From contig CALAYY010000023.1 of the NCBI GenBank assembly GCA_937895465.1, positions 1-13,724 of the forward strand: a stretch of DNA of 13,724 nt. The letters are read 5' to 3'. The translations under genes and the position numbers were made by a program. The notes under the pieces were generated by a model. It searched no databases. It was not told where the DNA came from and was given only the letters and a program-made list of their open reading frames with translations. The stretch is from an uncultured Clostridia bacterium. Its GTDB lineage: Bacteria; Bacillota; Clostridia; Christensenellales; DUVY01. Below are positions 1 to 7,934 of the stretch, one piece after another. Position 1 is the first letter of the stretch; each line of letters begins with the position of its first letter.

Positions 1-2574
1 CCCAAAACAGTAAAAAGCATTGCGGTGCTTGACCGTACCAAAGAACCCGGTTCTGCCGGCGAGCCTTTATATCAGGATGTTTTGGCTGCTTTGGCTGAGT
101 ATGGCATAAAAGACAAGGTTGTAGTAGGCGGAAGATACGGCATGGGCTCAAAAGAATTTAATCCCACTCATGTCAACGCTATTTATAACAATCTTGAAAA
201 CGCTAATCCCAAAAATCACTTTACCGTAGGAATTATAGACGACGTAACCAATACATCTTTGGATTGCAAGGATTTTATTAACGCAAGCCCTGCAGGCACT
301 ATTAGATGTAAGTTCTTTGGTCTTGGTTCAGACGGTACAGTAGGCGCTAACAAGAACAGCATCAAGATTATTGGCGACCATACAGACATGTATGCTCAAG
401 GTTACTTTGTATATGATTCCAAAAAATCAGGGGGTATTACCATATCGCACTTAAGATTTGGTAAAAAGCCTATTCAATCTACATATCTGATTGACCAAGC
501 GGATTTTGTGGCTTGTCATAACCCTTCTTATGTAACCCGTTATGATATGGTAGGCGATATAAAAGAAGGCGGAGTATTCTTACTTAATTCACATTGGGAC
601 AATGAAGCTTTGGAAAAAGAATTGCCCGCCGCTTTGAAAAATGAAATAGCTAAGAAAAAGATAAGATTTTATAATATAGACGCAAGAAAAATAGCGCAAA
701 GCGTAGGCTTAGGAAACCGTATCAACGTGGTAATGCAGGCAGCGTTCTTTAAGCTTGCTGATGTTATCCCTTATGAAGATGCCGAAAGGTATATGAAAGA
801 TGCCGCTAAGAAATCTTACGGCAAAAAGGGTGACAAGGTAGTTAAGGCAAACTGGGATGCTATTGACAACGCTATAAGCGGTCTTGTTGAAGTTAAGTAT
901 TCACAAGACTGGGCTACCACCAAAGAAGGTGCGGCTGTTGTAACAGAACATGTTAATAAGTATTTCCAAAACTTTGTAAACGTAATCTTGGCACAAAAGG
1001 GAGATTCTTTACCTGTCTCAGCCTTTAATGCTGATGGAAGTGTACCCACAGGCACAACCCAATATGAAAAACGTGGTATTGCACCCGTGTTGCCTAATTG
1101 GATACCAGAAAATTGTATTCAATGTAACCAATGTGCTTTGGTTTGTCCTCATGCGGTTATAAGACCTGCTTTGGCAAAATCAGAAGAACTTAATAATAAG
1201 CCCGAAACCTTTAAAACTTTGCCTGCTCAGGCTCAAAAAGGCTATGAGTTCAAAATCCAAATAAGCCCCTTAGACTGTACAGGCTGCGGCTCTTGCGCCA
1301 ATGTTTGCCCTGCTAAGAACAAGGCTTTGATTATGACTGAGTTTGAAGACATTGTAGAAAAAGAAAAGGTTAATTATGAATATAGTAGGACATTGCCTTT
1401 GATAGACAATCTTTATAAGTCAGATACCATTAAGGGCAGCCAGTTCCGCCAGCCTTTATTTGAGTTCTCAGGTGCATGCGCCGGATGCGGTGAAACACCT
1501 TATATCAAGCTTGTAACTCAATTATTTGGTGACCGTATGATTGTTGCTAATGCTACAGGCTGTACGAGTATTTACGGCGGAAGCGCACCCACTGTTCCTT
1601 ATACCAAAAACGCTAAGGGAGAAGGACCTGCATGGGCTAACAGCTTGTTTGAAGACAACGCAGAATACGGCTATGGTATGAATCTTGCTTATACTCACAG
1701 AAGAGAGCAGCTTACAGACAATATCAACAAAGCAATTGAATTGGGCGTTGACGATGATATCAAAGCCGCATTTACAGCATGGTTAGAAGCCAAAGACGAA
1801 GGCGACGCATCTAAATCAGCAAGCGAAGTAGTAAAACAATTAATTGACCAAAAAGCAGCAAGCGCAAGCGGAGAGTTAAAAGAAGTATTGACTCAGATAG
1901 CAGAAGCCAAAGATTGCCTTGTCAAGAAATCTATTTGGATTTTTGGCGGTGACGGTTGGGCTTATGATATCGGTTACGGCGGTTTGGATCATGTGCTTGC
2001 TTCAGGTGCTGATGTCAATGTTTTGGTGTTAGATACAGAAGTTTATTCTAATACAGGCGGTCAGGCTTCCAAGGCTACACCCACAGGTTCGGTTGCTAAG
2101 TTTGCCGCAAGCGGTAAATACACTAAGAAAAAAGATTTGGGTATGATGGCAATGAGCTATGGCTATGTTTATGTTGCTCAAGTTGCTATGGGTGCCAATA
2201 TGAACCAAGTCCTAAAGGCTATGATAGAAGCCGAAAAATACAAAGGACCTTCACTTGTTATAGCTTATGCAACCTGTATTAACCACGGTATTGATATGTC
2301 CAATGGACAGCTAGAAACCAGAAAGGCAGTTGAAAGCGGTTATTGGCATCTATATAGATTTAATCCCGAGCTTGCGGATCAGGGCAAAAATCCTTTCACC
2401 TTAGATTCAAAAGAGCCTACAGGCGACTATAAAGAATTTATATTGAAAGAAACACGTTATGCCGCACTTCAAAAGACCAATCCCGAAGCTGCTGCTAAAC
2501 TGTTTGACAAAGCACAAGTTGACGCCAAAGACAGATTAGCCAGCTATCAAAAGCTTGCTCAAAAAACCGAATAA
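1..2574 (+). CDS. nifJ: Pyruvate:ferredoxin (flavodoxin) oxidoreductase, 5'-truncated by the window edge
   Basis: This cytoplasmic enzyme converts pyruvate and CoA to acetyl-CoA and CO2 and passes the electrons to ferredoxin or flavodoxin, a central step of anaerobic metabolism. The frame is open from base 1, so 857 C-terminal residues are seen; the family is usually about 1,170-1,230. Numbering window codons, two ferredoxin-type 4Fe-4S motifs are present: CIQCNQCALVCP, with Cys at 372, 375, 378 and 382, and CTGCGSCANVCP, with Cys at 426, 429, 432 and 436. A proximal-cluster motif CAGC lies at 493-496, with a further Cys near 759 (YATCINHG). The thiamine diphosphate region contains GGDGWAYDIGYGG and TEVYSNTGGQ. 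The C-terminus is intact and the TAA is followed by a strong terminator. The GTG at base 25 is an internal codon, because the reading KSIAVLDRTKEPG continues upstream of it. Family assignment is very secure. Confidence 0.97.
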   Translation, partial: PKTVKSIAVLDRTKEPGSAGEPLYQDVLAALAEYGIKDKVVVGGRYGMGSKEFNPTHVNAIYNNLENANPKNHFTVGIIDDVTNTSLDCKDFINASPAGTIRCKFFGLGSDGTVGANKNSIKIIGDHTDMYAQGYFVYDSKKSGGITISHLRFGKKPIQSTYLIDQADFVACHNPSYVTRYDMVGDIKEGGVFLLNSHWDNEALEKELPAALKNEIAKKKIRFYNIDARKIAQSVGLGNRINVVMQAAFFKLADVIPYEDAERYMKDAAKKSYGKKGDKVVKANWDAIDNAISGLVEVKYSQDWATTKEGAAVVTEHVNKYFQNFVNVILAQKGDSLPVSAFNADGSVPTGTTQYEKRGIAPVLPNWIPENCIQCNQCALVCPHAVIRPALAKSEELNNKPETFKTLPAQAQKGYEFKIQISPLDCTGCGSCANVCPAKNKALIMTEFEDIVEKEKVNYEYSRTLPLIDNLYKSDTIKGSQFRQPLFEFSGACAGCGETPYIKLVTQLFGDRMIVANATGCTSIYGGSAPTVPYTKNAKGEGPAWANSLFEDNAEYGYGMNLAYTHRREQLTDNINKAIELGVDDDIKAAFTAWLEAKDEGDASKSASEVVKQLIDQKAASASGELKEVLTQIAEAKDCLVKKSIWIFGGDGWAYDIGYGGLDHVLASGADVNVLVLDTEVYSNTGGQASKATPTGSVAKFAASGKYTKKKDLGMMAMSYGYVYVAQVAMGANMNQVLKAMIEAEKYKGPSLVIAYATCINHGIDMSNGQLETRKAVESGYWHLYRFNPELADQGKNPFTLDSKEPTGDYKEFILKETRYAALQKTNPEAAAKLFDKAQVDAKDRLASYQKLAQKTE

Positions 2575-2594
2575 AAAACACTAAGAATAGCAAT

Positions 2595-2636
2595 AAAAAC
2601 CCCTTTAAAAAAACTGACTTCCAAAGGGGTTTTTAT
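2595..2636 (+). terminator. Rho-independent terminator after the oxidoreductase gene
   Basis: A perfect 12-bp inverted repeat pairs AAAAACCCCTTT (2595-2606) with AAAGGGGTTTTT (2623-2634) around a 16-nt loop. The right arm ends in a T run. It lies 20 bp past the stop codon. Confidence 0.93.
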
Positions 2637-2670
2637 ATTATCCACATATTTGTAAGTTTATTAAAATCAA

Positions 2671-2698
2671 TTGCTATTTTAAAAGAATATATTATAAT
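2671..2698 (+). promoter_or_regulatory. Candidate sigma-A promoter for the small lipoprotein gene
   Basis: TTGCTA (2671-2676) and a perfect TATAAT (2693-2698) are separated by 16 bp, about 60 bp ahead of the start codon and just after a terminator. A TTGACA at 2721-2726 is a second possible -35 box, but only a poor -10 (GGATAT) follows it. Confidence 0.55.
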
Positions 2699-2758
2699 AA
2701 CAAATAAAGATGGAGAAATATTGACAGGTGATCAATACTGTAAAGGATATTGGGAATA

Positions 2759-3202
2759 ATGAAACGAGCAATGTTGAAAAGATTTAGTGCTGTATTAATA
2801 GTTCTATTAATTTTTTGCATCTCATTAGGGTTAACAGCGTGTAGTGATTCCGTTTTCAAGGATGATAATTCTAAGGCATTCTTTGGACATCTATGTAGGC
2901 TAGGCGGTTCTCAAGATAAGATTAAGGTAGAAAGTGTTTCCGCATATTATCATGACTATAAATGCTATTATAACGCCAAATATGAAATATTTTTGGATAG
3001 CAGCAACGAATGGGAAAAACATGATACCATATTTGTTTTTGCTGGTACAGAATATGATGCTTCATTCAGCGATGAGAATGGTCCTGTGTATTTTTCAAAA
3101 ACTTATGAAAAATACCTGACAGCAAAAGACAAAGGTAAAAAGAAAGTGTTTTCACAAAAAGAAATAGATAATTTTATCAACGATTATTTTTCTAATAAAT
3201 AA
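2759..3202 (+). CDS. Small predicted lipoprotein, function unknown
   Basis: A 147-residue protein that I cannot assign to a family. Its N-terminus is a lipoprotein signal peptide: basic residues (MKRAMLKR), a hydrophobic core at about 11-25, and a lipobox LTAC with Cys28 as the predicted lipidated residue, so it should sit on the outer face of the cytoplasmic membrane. The mature part is polar and rich in Lys, Asp and Tyr, with Cys46 and Cys65 (approximate) and no repeat or catalytic motif that I recognise. I chose the ATG at 2759, about 11 nt after AAAGGA; the in-frame TTG at 2750 is too close to that site, and ATG 2771 would remove some of the basic start. It stands alone between two terminators, so it is probably monocistronic. 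Coding is supported by the signal peptide and flanking signals, not by homology. Confidence 0.72.
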   Translation: MKRAMLKRFSAVLIVLLIFCISLGLTACSDSVFKDDNSKAFFGHLCRLGGSQDKIKVESVSAYYHDYKCYYNAKYEIFLDSSNEWEKHDTIFVFAGTEYDASFSDENGPVYFSKTYEKYLTAKDKGKKKVFSQKEIDNFINDYFSNK

Positions 3203-3217
3203 TAATAAATTAATTAA

Positions 3218-3239
3218 CTTGCTCAAAAAACAGAATAAA
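3218..3239 (+). repeat. Second copy of the 3' end of the oxidoreductase gene (21 of 22 bp identical to 2554-2575)
   Basis: Bases 3218-3239 match 2554-2575 except for one C-to-A change. The original encodes the last residues LAQKTE and the stop codon. The copy would encode the same residues, because the change (ACC to ACA, Thr) is silent. A stop lies directly upstream in that frame, so the copy is not part of a gene now. Both copies are followed by a CCCC/GGGG terminator hairpin. Confidence 0.8.
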
Positions 3240-3258
3240 TAATTTTTGATAAAACTTC

Positions 3259-3287
3259 AAACCCCTCAAAAAACTTGAGGGGTTTTT
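3259..3287 (+). terminator. Rho-independent terminator after the lipoprotein gene
   Basis: An 11-bp perfect stem pairs AAACCCCTCAA (3259-3269) with TTGAGGGGTTT (3275-3285), with a 5-nt loop and a T5 run. Its core resembles the terminator at 2595-2636 but is not identical. Confidence 0.93.
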
Positions 3288-3320
3288 GTCATAATTTTTT
3301 ATGGCATTATCTATAAAGTA

Positions 3321-3348
3321 ACAATCATATTATATTTTGTATGATTGT
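3321..3348 (+). repeat. 9-bp inverted repeat spanning the start codon of the solute-binding-like gene
   Basis: ACAATCATA (3321-3329) and TATGATTGT (3340-3348) are perfect inverted copies separated by 10 bp. The right arm contains the ATG at 3341. TATATT (3331-3336) in the loop could be a -10 box. It could be an operator or an RNA hairpin that hides the start; the sequence does not decide between these. Confidence 0.5.
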
Positions 3349-4468
3349 ATTCAAAAAAATATTAAAAATAATTCCCTATATGCTTTTGACAGCGATTTTG
3401 GTGTGCGTACCTGTGTTTGTCTTACCTCATATTAATAATAAGACTGACAATACACCCAAACAAGACTATGCAGGGCTTATAAGCATGTGGCATATAGAAA
3501 ACTTTGAGGGTGGGAGTTTTAGCAGATATCAGTATCTTTTACGTCAGATGATAGAACTTGAAAAAAAACACAAAGGCTTATTGGTCAGCATCAAAGTTCT
3601 TAGCGCTTTTGAAGCACGCAATCTGGTTGAACAAGGGCATTTGCCTGATTTGGTCAGTTTTGGAACAGGTGCGGGAGATGTTTTTTTGGAGCATGTTATA
3701 GCATATAACGGCAAGCTCAATATAAGGCAGGAGTTTATTAGTTCTGGCACGGTAGGCGGCAAGATAAAAGCTGTAGCCTATATGAGCGGCGGATATTTTG
3801 TTATGTGCAATAAAACCCTAATAAAAGAAGCAGGAATTGACACACAGGCTGAATTATTAGATAATGTATACAAGGCTACTCACACCTATAATAAAGGCAA
3901 GAGTATAAGATATTCTCTTGTTACTGCTAGAGCTGACAATATACCGCTTGCGGCTTTGATCAAAAACTCATCAAAAACCGCTCAGGAAAATTCTGTTTTG
4001 TGGGCAGAAAATCAGTTTGAAGCATATAATAAATTCGTTACAGGTTCTGCTTGCATACTGTTGGGGACTCAAAGAGATTTACATAGAGTGCTTAACCGCA
4101 TAAGCCAAAACAACTTTTTTGAGTATGATGTACGGTATCTAAAAGGTTATACAGACCTTGTTCAATATCTAGCAATAACATCAAAAGACCAAAAAAGGCA
4201 AGAGACGGCTCAGCTGATTGTACAATATCTTACTGACCAGTCTGCTCAACGAAACCTTACAGGTGTTGGAATGTTTTCGGCTGACGGTAACAATTATTAT
4301 TCAGCTCAAATGCTAAAAGATATGGAAGCAAGTATAAACCAACCTTTAATTACGCCTAATGCTTTTACTTCATCTAAAAAAACATCTAATCTTAATGACC
4401 TTACGATATTGGCTGTCAAAGGCGATAAAACGGCACAAAACCGAATAAAAGCTGAATTTGATATATAA
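3341..4468 (+). CDS. Extracellular solute-binding-like protein with N-terminal membrane anchor
   Basis: A 375-residue protein resembling family-1 ABC-transporter substrate-binding proteins. Family-like segments are MWHIENFEGGSFSRYQYL near 49-66 and, near 140-160, a stretch resembling the 'AVPYMSGGYFVMYNK' pattern of sugar-binding proteins (AVAYMSGGYFVMCNK). Residues about 10-29 form one hydrophobic segment after the basic start FKKILK. The segment's Cys is not in a good lipobox, so a signal anchor or ordinary signal peptide is more likely than lipidation. No permease or ATPase gene is adjacent, and the ligand is unknown. The gene ends 16 bp before murB and probably starts the murB-crh transcript. 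The ATG at 3341 keeps the basic residues before the hydrophobic core; no Shine-Dalgarno is visible upstream. The next in-frame ATG (3380) would leave a weaker signal. Family call is fair; role is unknown. Confidence 0.8.
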   Translation: MIVFKKILKIIPYMLLTAILVCVPVFVLPHINNKTDNTPKQDYAGLISMWHIENFEGGSFSRYQYLLRQMIELEKKHKGLLVSIKVLSAFEARNLVEQGHLPDLVSFGTGAGDVFLEHVIAYNGKLNIRQEFISSGTVGGKIKAVAYMSGGYFVMCNKTLIKEAGIDTQAELLDNVYKATHTYNKGKSIRYSLVTARADNIPLAALIKNSSKTAQENSVLWAENQFEAYNKFVTGSACILLGTQRDLHRVLNRISQNNFFEYDVRYLKGYTDLVQYLAITSKDQKRQETAQLIVQYLTDQSAQRNLTGVGMFSADGNNYYSAQMLKDMEASINQPLITPNAFTSSKKTSNLNDLTILAVKGDKTAQNRIKAEFDI

Positions 4469-4472
4469 TTTT

Positions 4473-4479
4473 AAAAGGA
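4473..4479 (+). promoter_or_regulatory. Ribosome-binding site that fixes the murB start
   Basis: AAAAGGA lies 5 nt upstream of the ATG at 4485. This supports that ATG over the in-frame TTG at 4458, which lies upstream of the site and inside the preceding gene. Confidence 0.75.
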
Positions 4480-4484
4480 TTAAT

Positions 4485-5363
4485 ATGACGGTATTTAATA
4501 ATATTGAAATTTTGAATAATGAAAGCCTTGCAAAATACACAAGTATAGGAATAGGCGGCAATGCTGATTATTTTATAAAAATCCGCTCTAAGCCTGACCT
4601 ATATGCCGCCATAGAATGGGCAGAAAAAAACAGTCTGCCGATTACTGTCATAGGGCGGGGAAGCAAGCTTTTAATAAGCGATAAAGGTATAAGGGGTGTG
4701 GTATTGCAGCTGCTTGGAATGGATTCGATGGTTATTGAAGACCGCTTTGTATATGCTGAGGCAGGAGCAAGCCTTATAAGACTAGCCAACCTTACCGTGT
4801 CTCAAGGACTTAGGGGTCTGGAATGGGCAATAGGTATTCCCGCATCTGTGGGCGGTGCCGTTACAATGAATGCAGGAGCTTATGACGGCTCAATATCTGA
4901 TTGCATTATAGAAGTTGAGGTTTTTAACGGCACGGGCTTTGAAAGGTTGTCTAATGAGCAGTGCCAATTTGATTATAGACAAAGTGTTTTTATGCAAAGG
5001 CCTGAGCTAATAATAACTTCTGCCAAAATGGGTCTTGTGCCGGATTCAAGAGAAAGGCTTCAAGAAAAAGTCAATTTATATAAACAAAAAAGGGCGGCTT
5101 CTCAGCCTATGGGAAGAACATGCGGCAGCACATTTAAAAAGATTGGGGATGTTTCACCTGGTGAAGTTTTGGATAAAGCAGGACTCAAAGGATATACAAT
5201 AGGCGGAGCTATGGTTTCACCTGCTCATGCCAACTTTATAATTAATAAGGGCAATGCTACTTGCCAAGATGTTTTGATGCTGATAGAATATATGCAAGAA
5301 ACAATTTTTGAAAAAATTGGCAAAATGCCTGAACTGGAGATACGGGTACTCGGAGAATTTTAA
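4485..5363 (+). CDS. murB: UDP-N-acetylenolpyruvoylglucosamine reductase (MurB)
   Basis: This FAD enzyme uses NADPH to reduce UDP-GlcNAc-enolpyruvate to UDP-MurNAc, the second committed step of peptidoglycan precursor synthesis in the cytoplasm. The protein has 292 residues, a normal length for the shorter (type II) Gram-positive form. Visible motifs are YTSIGIGGNADYF (18-30), the FAD-binding stretch GRGSKLLISDKGIRGVVL (57-74), GLEWAIGIPASVGGAVTMNA (111-130), YRQSVF with the catalytic Arg165, GRTCGSTFK with the presumed proton-donor Ser215, and LEIRVLGE with the presumed catalytic Glu285. The last codon overlaps the next gene by one base (TAATG), so the two are likely translationally coupled. 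It lies in the murB-PHP-rapZ-whiA cluster typical of Clostridia. Confidence 0.97.
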   Translation: MTVFNNIEILNNESLAKYTSIGIGGNADYFIKIRSKPDLYAAIEWAEKNSLPITVIGRGSKLLISDKGIRGVVLQLLGMDSMVIEDRFVYAEAGASLIRLANLTVSQGLRGLEWAIGIPASVGGAVTMNAGAYDGSISDCIIEVEVFNGTGFERLSNEQCQFDYRQSVFMQRPELIITSAKMGLVPDSRERLQEKVNLYKQKRAASQPMGRTCGSTFKKIGDVSPGEVLDKAGLKGYTIGGAMVSPAHANFIINKGNATCQDVLMLIEYMQETIFEKIGKMPELEIRVLGEF

Positions 5364-6121
5364 TGAGATTTTGGGGCGATTATCACACGCATACTATATA
5401 CAGTCATGCTTTGGGCACAATAGAACATAATGTCCAGCAGGCGGTAAAAAAAGGTTTAAAACAAATAGCTATTACTGATCACGGCTTTAGGCATATGGCG
5501 TTTAATGTCAGACGGTTTGACTTTAAGTACATGAAAAAAGATATCGAGTATATAAAGGACAAGTATGACATTGACATATATCTTGGGCTTGAAACTAATC
5601 TTCAAAGCAATAACGGAACAATAGACATAAAAGATGAAGATATTAATAATCTGGATATTATACTTTGCGGATATCACAAACTTATTGTGCCTTCTTCTCC
5701 AAGAGCATTTTTTTCTTTTTACTTAGCTAATCAACTACCCTATCATAACAAATCAGACTTAAGACGGGGAAAAAACACGGAAGCGTATATAAAAGCTATT
5801 AATCGTTATCCTATAGACATTATAGTTCATCCCAAATACGGAATAGAAATAGATGTGGTTGAACTTGCCAAGGAATGCAAGAAGCTAGGTGTATATATGG
5901 AGCTTAACGGTAAGCGTATAAGTATGACAGAAGATGAGGTGCTTGCCGCCGCTGAAACGGGCGTCGGGTTTATTGCCGATTCGGATGCACATAAGCCTGA
6001 AAGAATAGGAGATATGAGTATTCCTATGCAATGGATAGACAAGCTCAAGCTCAATCCTGAGCAGATAGTTAATTTGGAAAAGATACCGGTATTTAGAAGC
6101 CGAAAAGCCAAGGGGTTATAA
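5363..6121 (+). CDS. PHP-domain metal-dependent phosphatase/phosphoesterase (YcdX-like)
   Basis: A 252-residue single-domain PHP protein. The metal-ligand motifs are in the usual order: HTH at 8-10, DHG at 39-41, Glu77 (GLETN), His105 (GYH), His156 (HPK) and SDAH at 207-210. PHP proteins of this group bind a trinuclear metal centre and hydrolyse phosphoesters; the natural substrate of the copy next to murB/rapZ is not established. No polymerase or histidinol-phosphatase-specific extension is present. The ATG at 5363 shares its A with the murB stop, and rapZ follows after 3 bp, so all three genes are surely one transcript. The enzyme class is well supported; the substrate is unknown. Confidence 0.93.
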   Translation: MRFWGDYHTHTIYSHALGTIEHNVQQAVKKGLKQIAITDHGFRHMAFNVRRFDFKYMKKDIEYIKDKYDIDIYLGLETNLQSNNGTIDIKDEDINNLDIILCGYHKLIVPSSPRAFFSFYLANQLPYHNKSDLRRGKNTEAYIKAINRYPIDIIVHPKYGIEIDVVELAKECKKLGVYMELNGKRISMTEDEVLAAAETGVGFIADSDAHKPERIGDMSIPMQWIDKLKLNPEQIVNLEKIPVFRSRKAKGL

Positions 6122-6124
6122 AAA

Positions 6125-6976
6125 ATGGATTTGGTTATTGTTAGCGGAATGAGCGGTGCAGGCAAATCCACCTGCCTTAATGCGTTAGAGGATCTGGGCT
6201 TTTATTGCATGGATAACATATTGCCCCAGCTTATTCCTGATGCGGTATATGCTATGGCAATAAGCAGAGAAAAAACCTATGAAAGTTTTCGCATCGCAGA
6301 TGCCCGTGTGGGTGAGTTTTTTTCAGGGATTTATTCGGCATTAGATAAGCTCAAGCTTAACGGTTATAATTATCAGCTCTTGTTTTTGGATGCTGAAGAC
6401 GATGTTTTGATTAACCGATTTAACGAAACCAAAAGGGCTCATCCTTTAGCTAAGGGTGTTCCTATGCATCAAGCTATCGAAAAAGAACGCAAGCTTTTAA
6501 AAGACCTAAAAAGTTCTGCTGATATTGTCATTGATTCTACATCTTTGGATATAAAAGGCTTGAAGCAAAAGGTGTATAACGAATTTGCCGCAATACAGAG
6601 CCATCAGGGTATTGCAATAGTCACTTTTGGGTATAAGCGAGGGATTCCTAAAGATTGTGATATTGTTTTTGATACCAGATTTTTGGAAAATCCGCATTAT
6701 GTAAAGGAAATAAAAGATTTTACAGGCAAAGATTCAAGAGTGCGTGATTATGTGTTTAAAGACGGCAGAGCAGAAGAATATTGTCAGCATATCTACAAGC
6801 TTTTACTTTTTGTATTAAAAGATTATCAAAAAGAGGTAAAACAGCTTCTCACTCTTGGCATAGGCTGCACAGGGGGTAAGCACCGTTCAGTAGCTATAGG
6901 AGAGCGTTTGAAAGAACTCTTAAGCGAAAGCGGATATAATGTTGAGACCTTTCACCGAAATCTGCTTATGGAATAA
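6125..6976 (+). CDS. rapZ: RapZ/YvcJ family nucleotide-binding protein
   Basis: A 283-residue P-loop protein of normal family length. The N-terminal half has a Walker A motif GMSGAGKS (8-15) followed by the family segment GFYCMDNILPQLIPD. The C-terminal domain has FDTRFLENPHYV (182-193) and the signature GCTGGKHRS (247-255). In Escherichia coli RapZ binds glucosamine-6-phosphate and adapts small RNAs; Firmicutes homologues (YvcJ) bind and hydrolyse nucleotides and have been tied to competence and envelope physiology. The usual final motif HRD is HRN here (277-279). AAGGGG at 6110-6115 is a good ribosome-binding site for the ATG at 6125. In most Firmicutes yvcK follows; here whiA follows directly after 22 bp. 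Confidence 0.97.
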   Translation: MDLVIVSGMSGAGKSTCLNALEDLGFYCMDNILPQLIPDAVYAMAISREKTYESFRIADARVGEFFSGIYSALDKLKLNGYNYQLLFLDAEDDVLINRFNETKRAHPLAKGVPMHQAIEKERKLLKDLKSSADIVIDSTSLDIKGLKQKVYNEFAAIQSHQGIAIVTFGYKRGIPKDCDIVFDTRFLENPHYVKEIKDFTGKDSRVRDYVFKDGRAEEYCQHIYKLLLFVLKDYQKEVKQLLTLGIGCTGGKHRSVAIGERLKELLSESGYNVETFHRNLLME

Positions 6977-6998
6977 AATAGACAGGTTAGAAGTTTTT

Positions 6999-7934
6999 AT
7001 GACATTATCCCAAATAGCCAAAAATGATATTATCAAAAAGCCGATGGATGAAAATTGGGCTTTGGTTGAATTGTCAGCTATTATTCATACCTCAGGCAGT
7101 TTAATAATTTCCAGAGGTAATATAAGCATTGAAATAGTCAGCGAAAATGAAAATTTGGGTATAAGAATTGAAAATATACTCAAGATATTTTATGGCAAAG
7201 ATATTTTGACAGCAGATAAAACTATTATAGGCAAACAGGTTTACAAAACTGTAATACCTCAGGATGTCGCCAAAACGGTCTTAAAAGACTGTGGGATAAT
7301 CGAGTACACTTTGGACGGCGGTCTTTCTATAATAAAAGGCATTGACCGTTATCTTATAATGGATCAGGCAGGCAAATACGCTTATATAAGAGGGGCGTTT
7401 TTGGGCGGCGGATACATTATAAAGGGCAAAGGTTATAGGCTGGAATTTGTGTTTTCCGACCAAGTGTTGGCGGCAGATTTCCAAAAATTATTAAATAACA
7501 TCGGTATTATGTCAAAAAATGCCTTGCGAAAATCAAAATATGTATTATACTTAAGTAATAGTGAATATATTTGTAATCTATTGGCAGCAATAGGAGCGGA
7601 TAAGGCGGTTTTAGATATATATAATGAGCTTGCTAACCGTTCTGTCAGAAATGCAGCCAACCGTACAGCAAACTGTATTAATGCCAATATTGACAAGGCA
7701 GTAAATACAGCCGTAAGACAGGCAGAGGCAATTGAGTATATAGAAACCAAAAAAGGTTTGGATTTTTTACCTGATAAGCTAAGAGAAGCAGCTTTAATGC
7801 GTAAAAACAATCCTTCTGCAACATTACAGGAGATTGCCGAGAAAATGAATTTGTCAAAAAGCGGACTAAATCATAGAATGTTAAAAATCATTGAAATATC
7901 TAACAAATTAGTGGAGGGCAAGGATGCCGAATAA
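6999..7934 (+). CDS. whiA: WhiA family DNA-binding regulator
   Basis: A 311-residue protein with the WhiA arrangement: a degenerate LAGLIDADG-type N-terminal domain (YIRGAFLGGGYI, 129-140, and IGADKAVLDIYNE, 198-210), the conserved block SVRNAANRTANCINANIDK (215-233), and a C-terminal helix-turn-helix (TLQEIAEKMNLSKSGLNHR, 275-293). In Actinobacteria WhiA activates sporulation-division genes; in Bacillus subtilis it binds DNA and affects division and chromosome segregation without clear sporulation control. The ATG at 6999 gives the family-like start MTLSQIAK. Upstream frame-open codons lie inside rapZ and do not look like WhiA. The ribosome-binding site is weak. It overlaps the next gene by 11 bp. 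Confidence 0.95.
   Translation: MTLSQIAKNDIIKKPMDENWALVELSAIIHTSGSLIISRGNISIEIVSENENLGIRIENILKIFYGKDILTADKTIIGKQVYKTVIPQDVAKTVLKDCGIIEYTLDGGLSIIKGIDRYLIMDQAGKYAYIRGAFLGGGYIIKGKGYRLEFVFSDQVLAADFQKLLNNIGIMSKNALRKSKYVLYLSNSEYICNLLAAIGADKAVLDIYNELANRSVRNAANRTANCINANIDKAVNTAVRQAEAIEYIETKKGLDFLPDKLREAALMRKNNPSATLQEIAEKMNLSKSGLNHRMLKIIEISNKLVEGKDAE
7913..7917 (+). promoter_or_regulatory. Strong Shine-Dalgarno for the HPr/Crh-like gene, inside whiA
   Basis: GGAGG sits 6 nt before the ATG at 7924, within the last codons of whiA. It decides the start and suggests independent strong initiation of the small gene. Confidence 0.8.

Noticed and set aside
2721..2750. TTGACA-based promoter closer to the lipoprotein gene
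   Set aside because: The -10 partner (GGATAT or AGGATA) is poor, and transcription would begin inside or past the start; the TATAAT promoter at 2671-2698 fits better.
5827..6171. 114-codon minus-strand frame over the PHP gene and rapZ start
   Set aside because: It opposes two well-supported genes and has a low-complexity Ser/Pro/Leu composition typical of antisense reading.
7433..7810. 125-codon open frame on the minus strand across whiA
   Set aside because: It lies entirely within whiA, which has clear family motifs, and its translation shows no domain; a shadow of the real gene.
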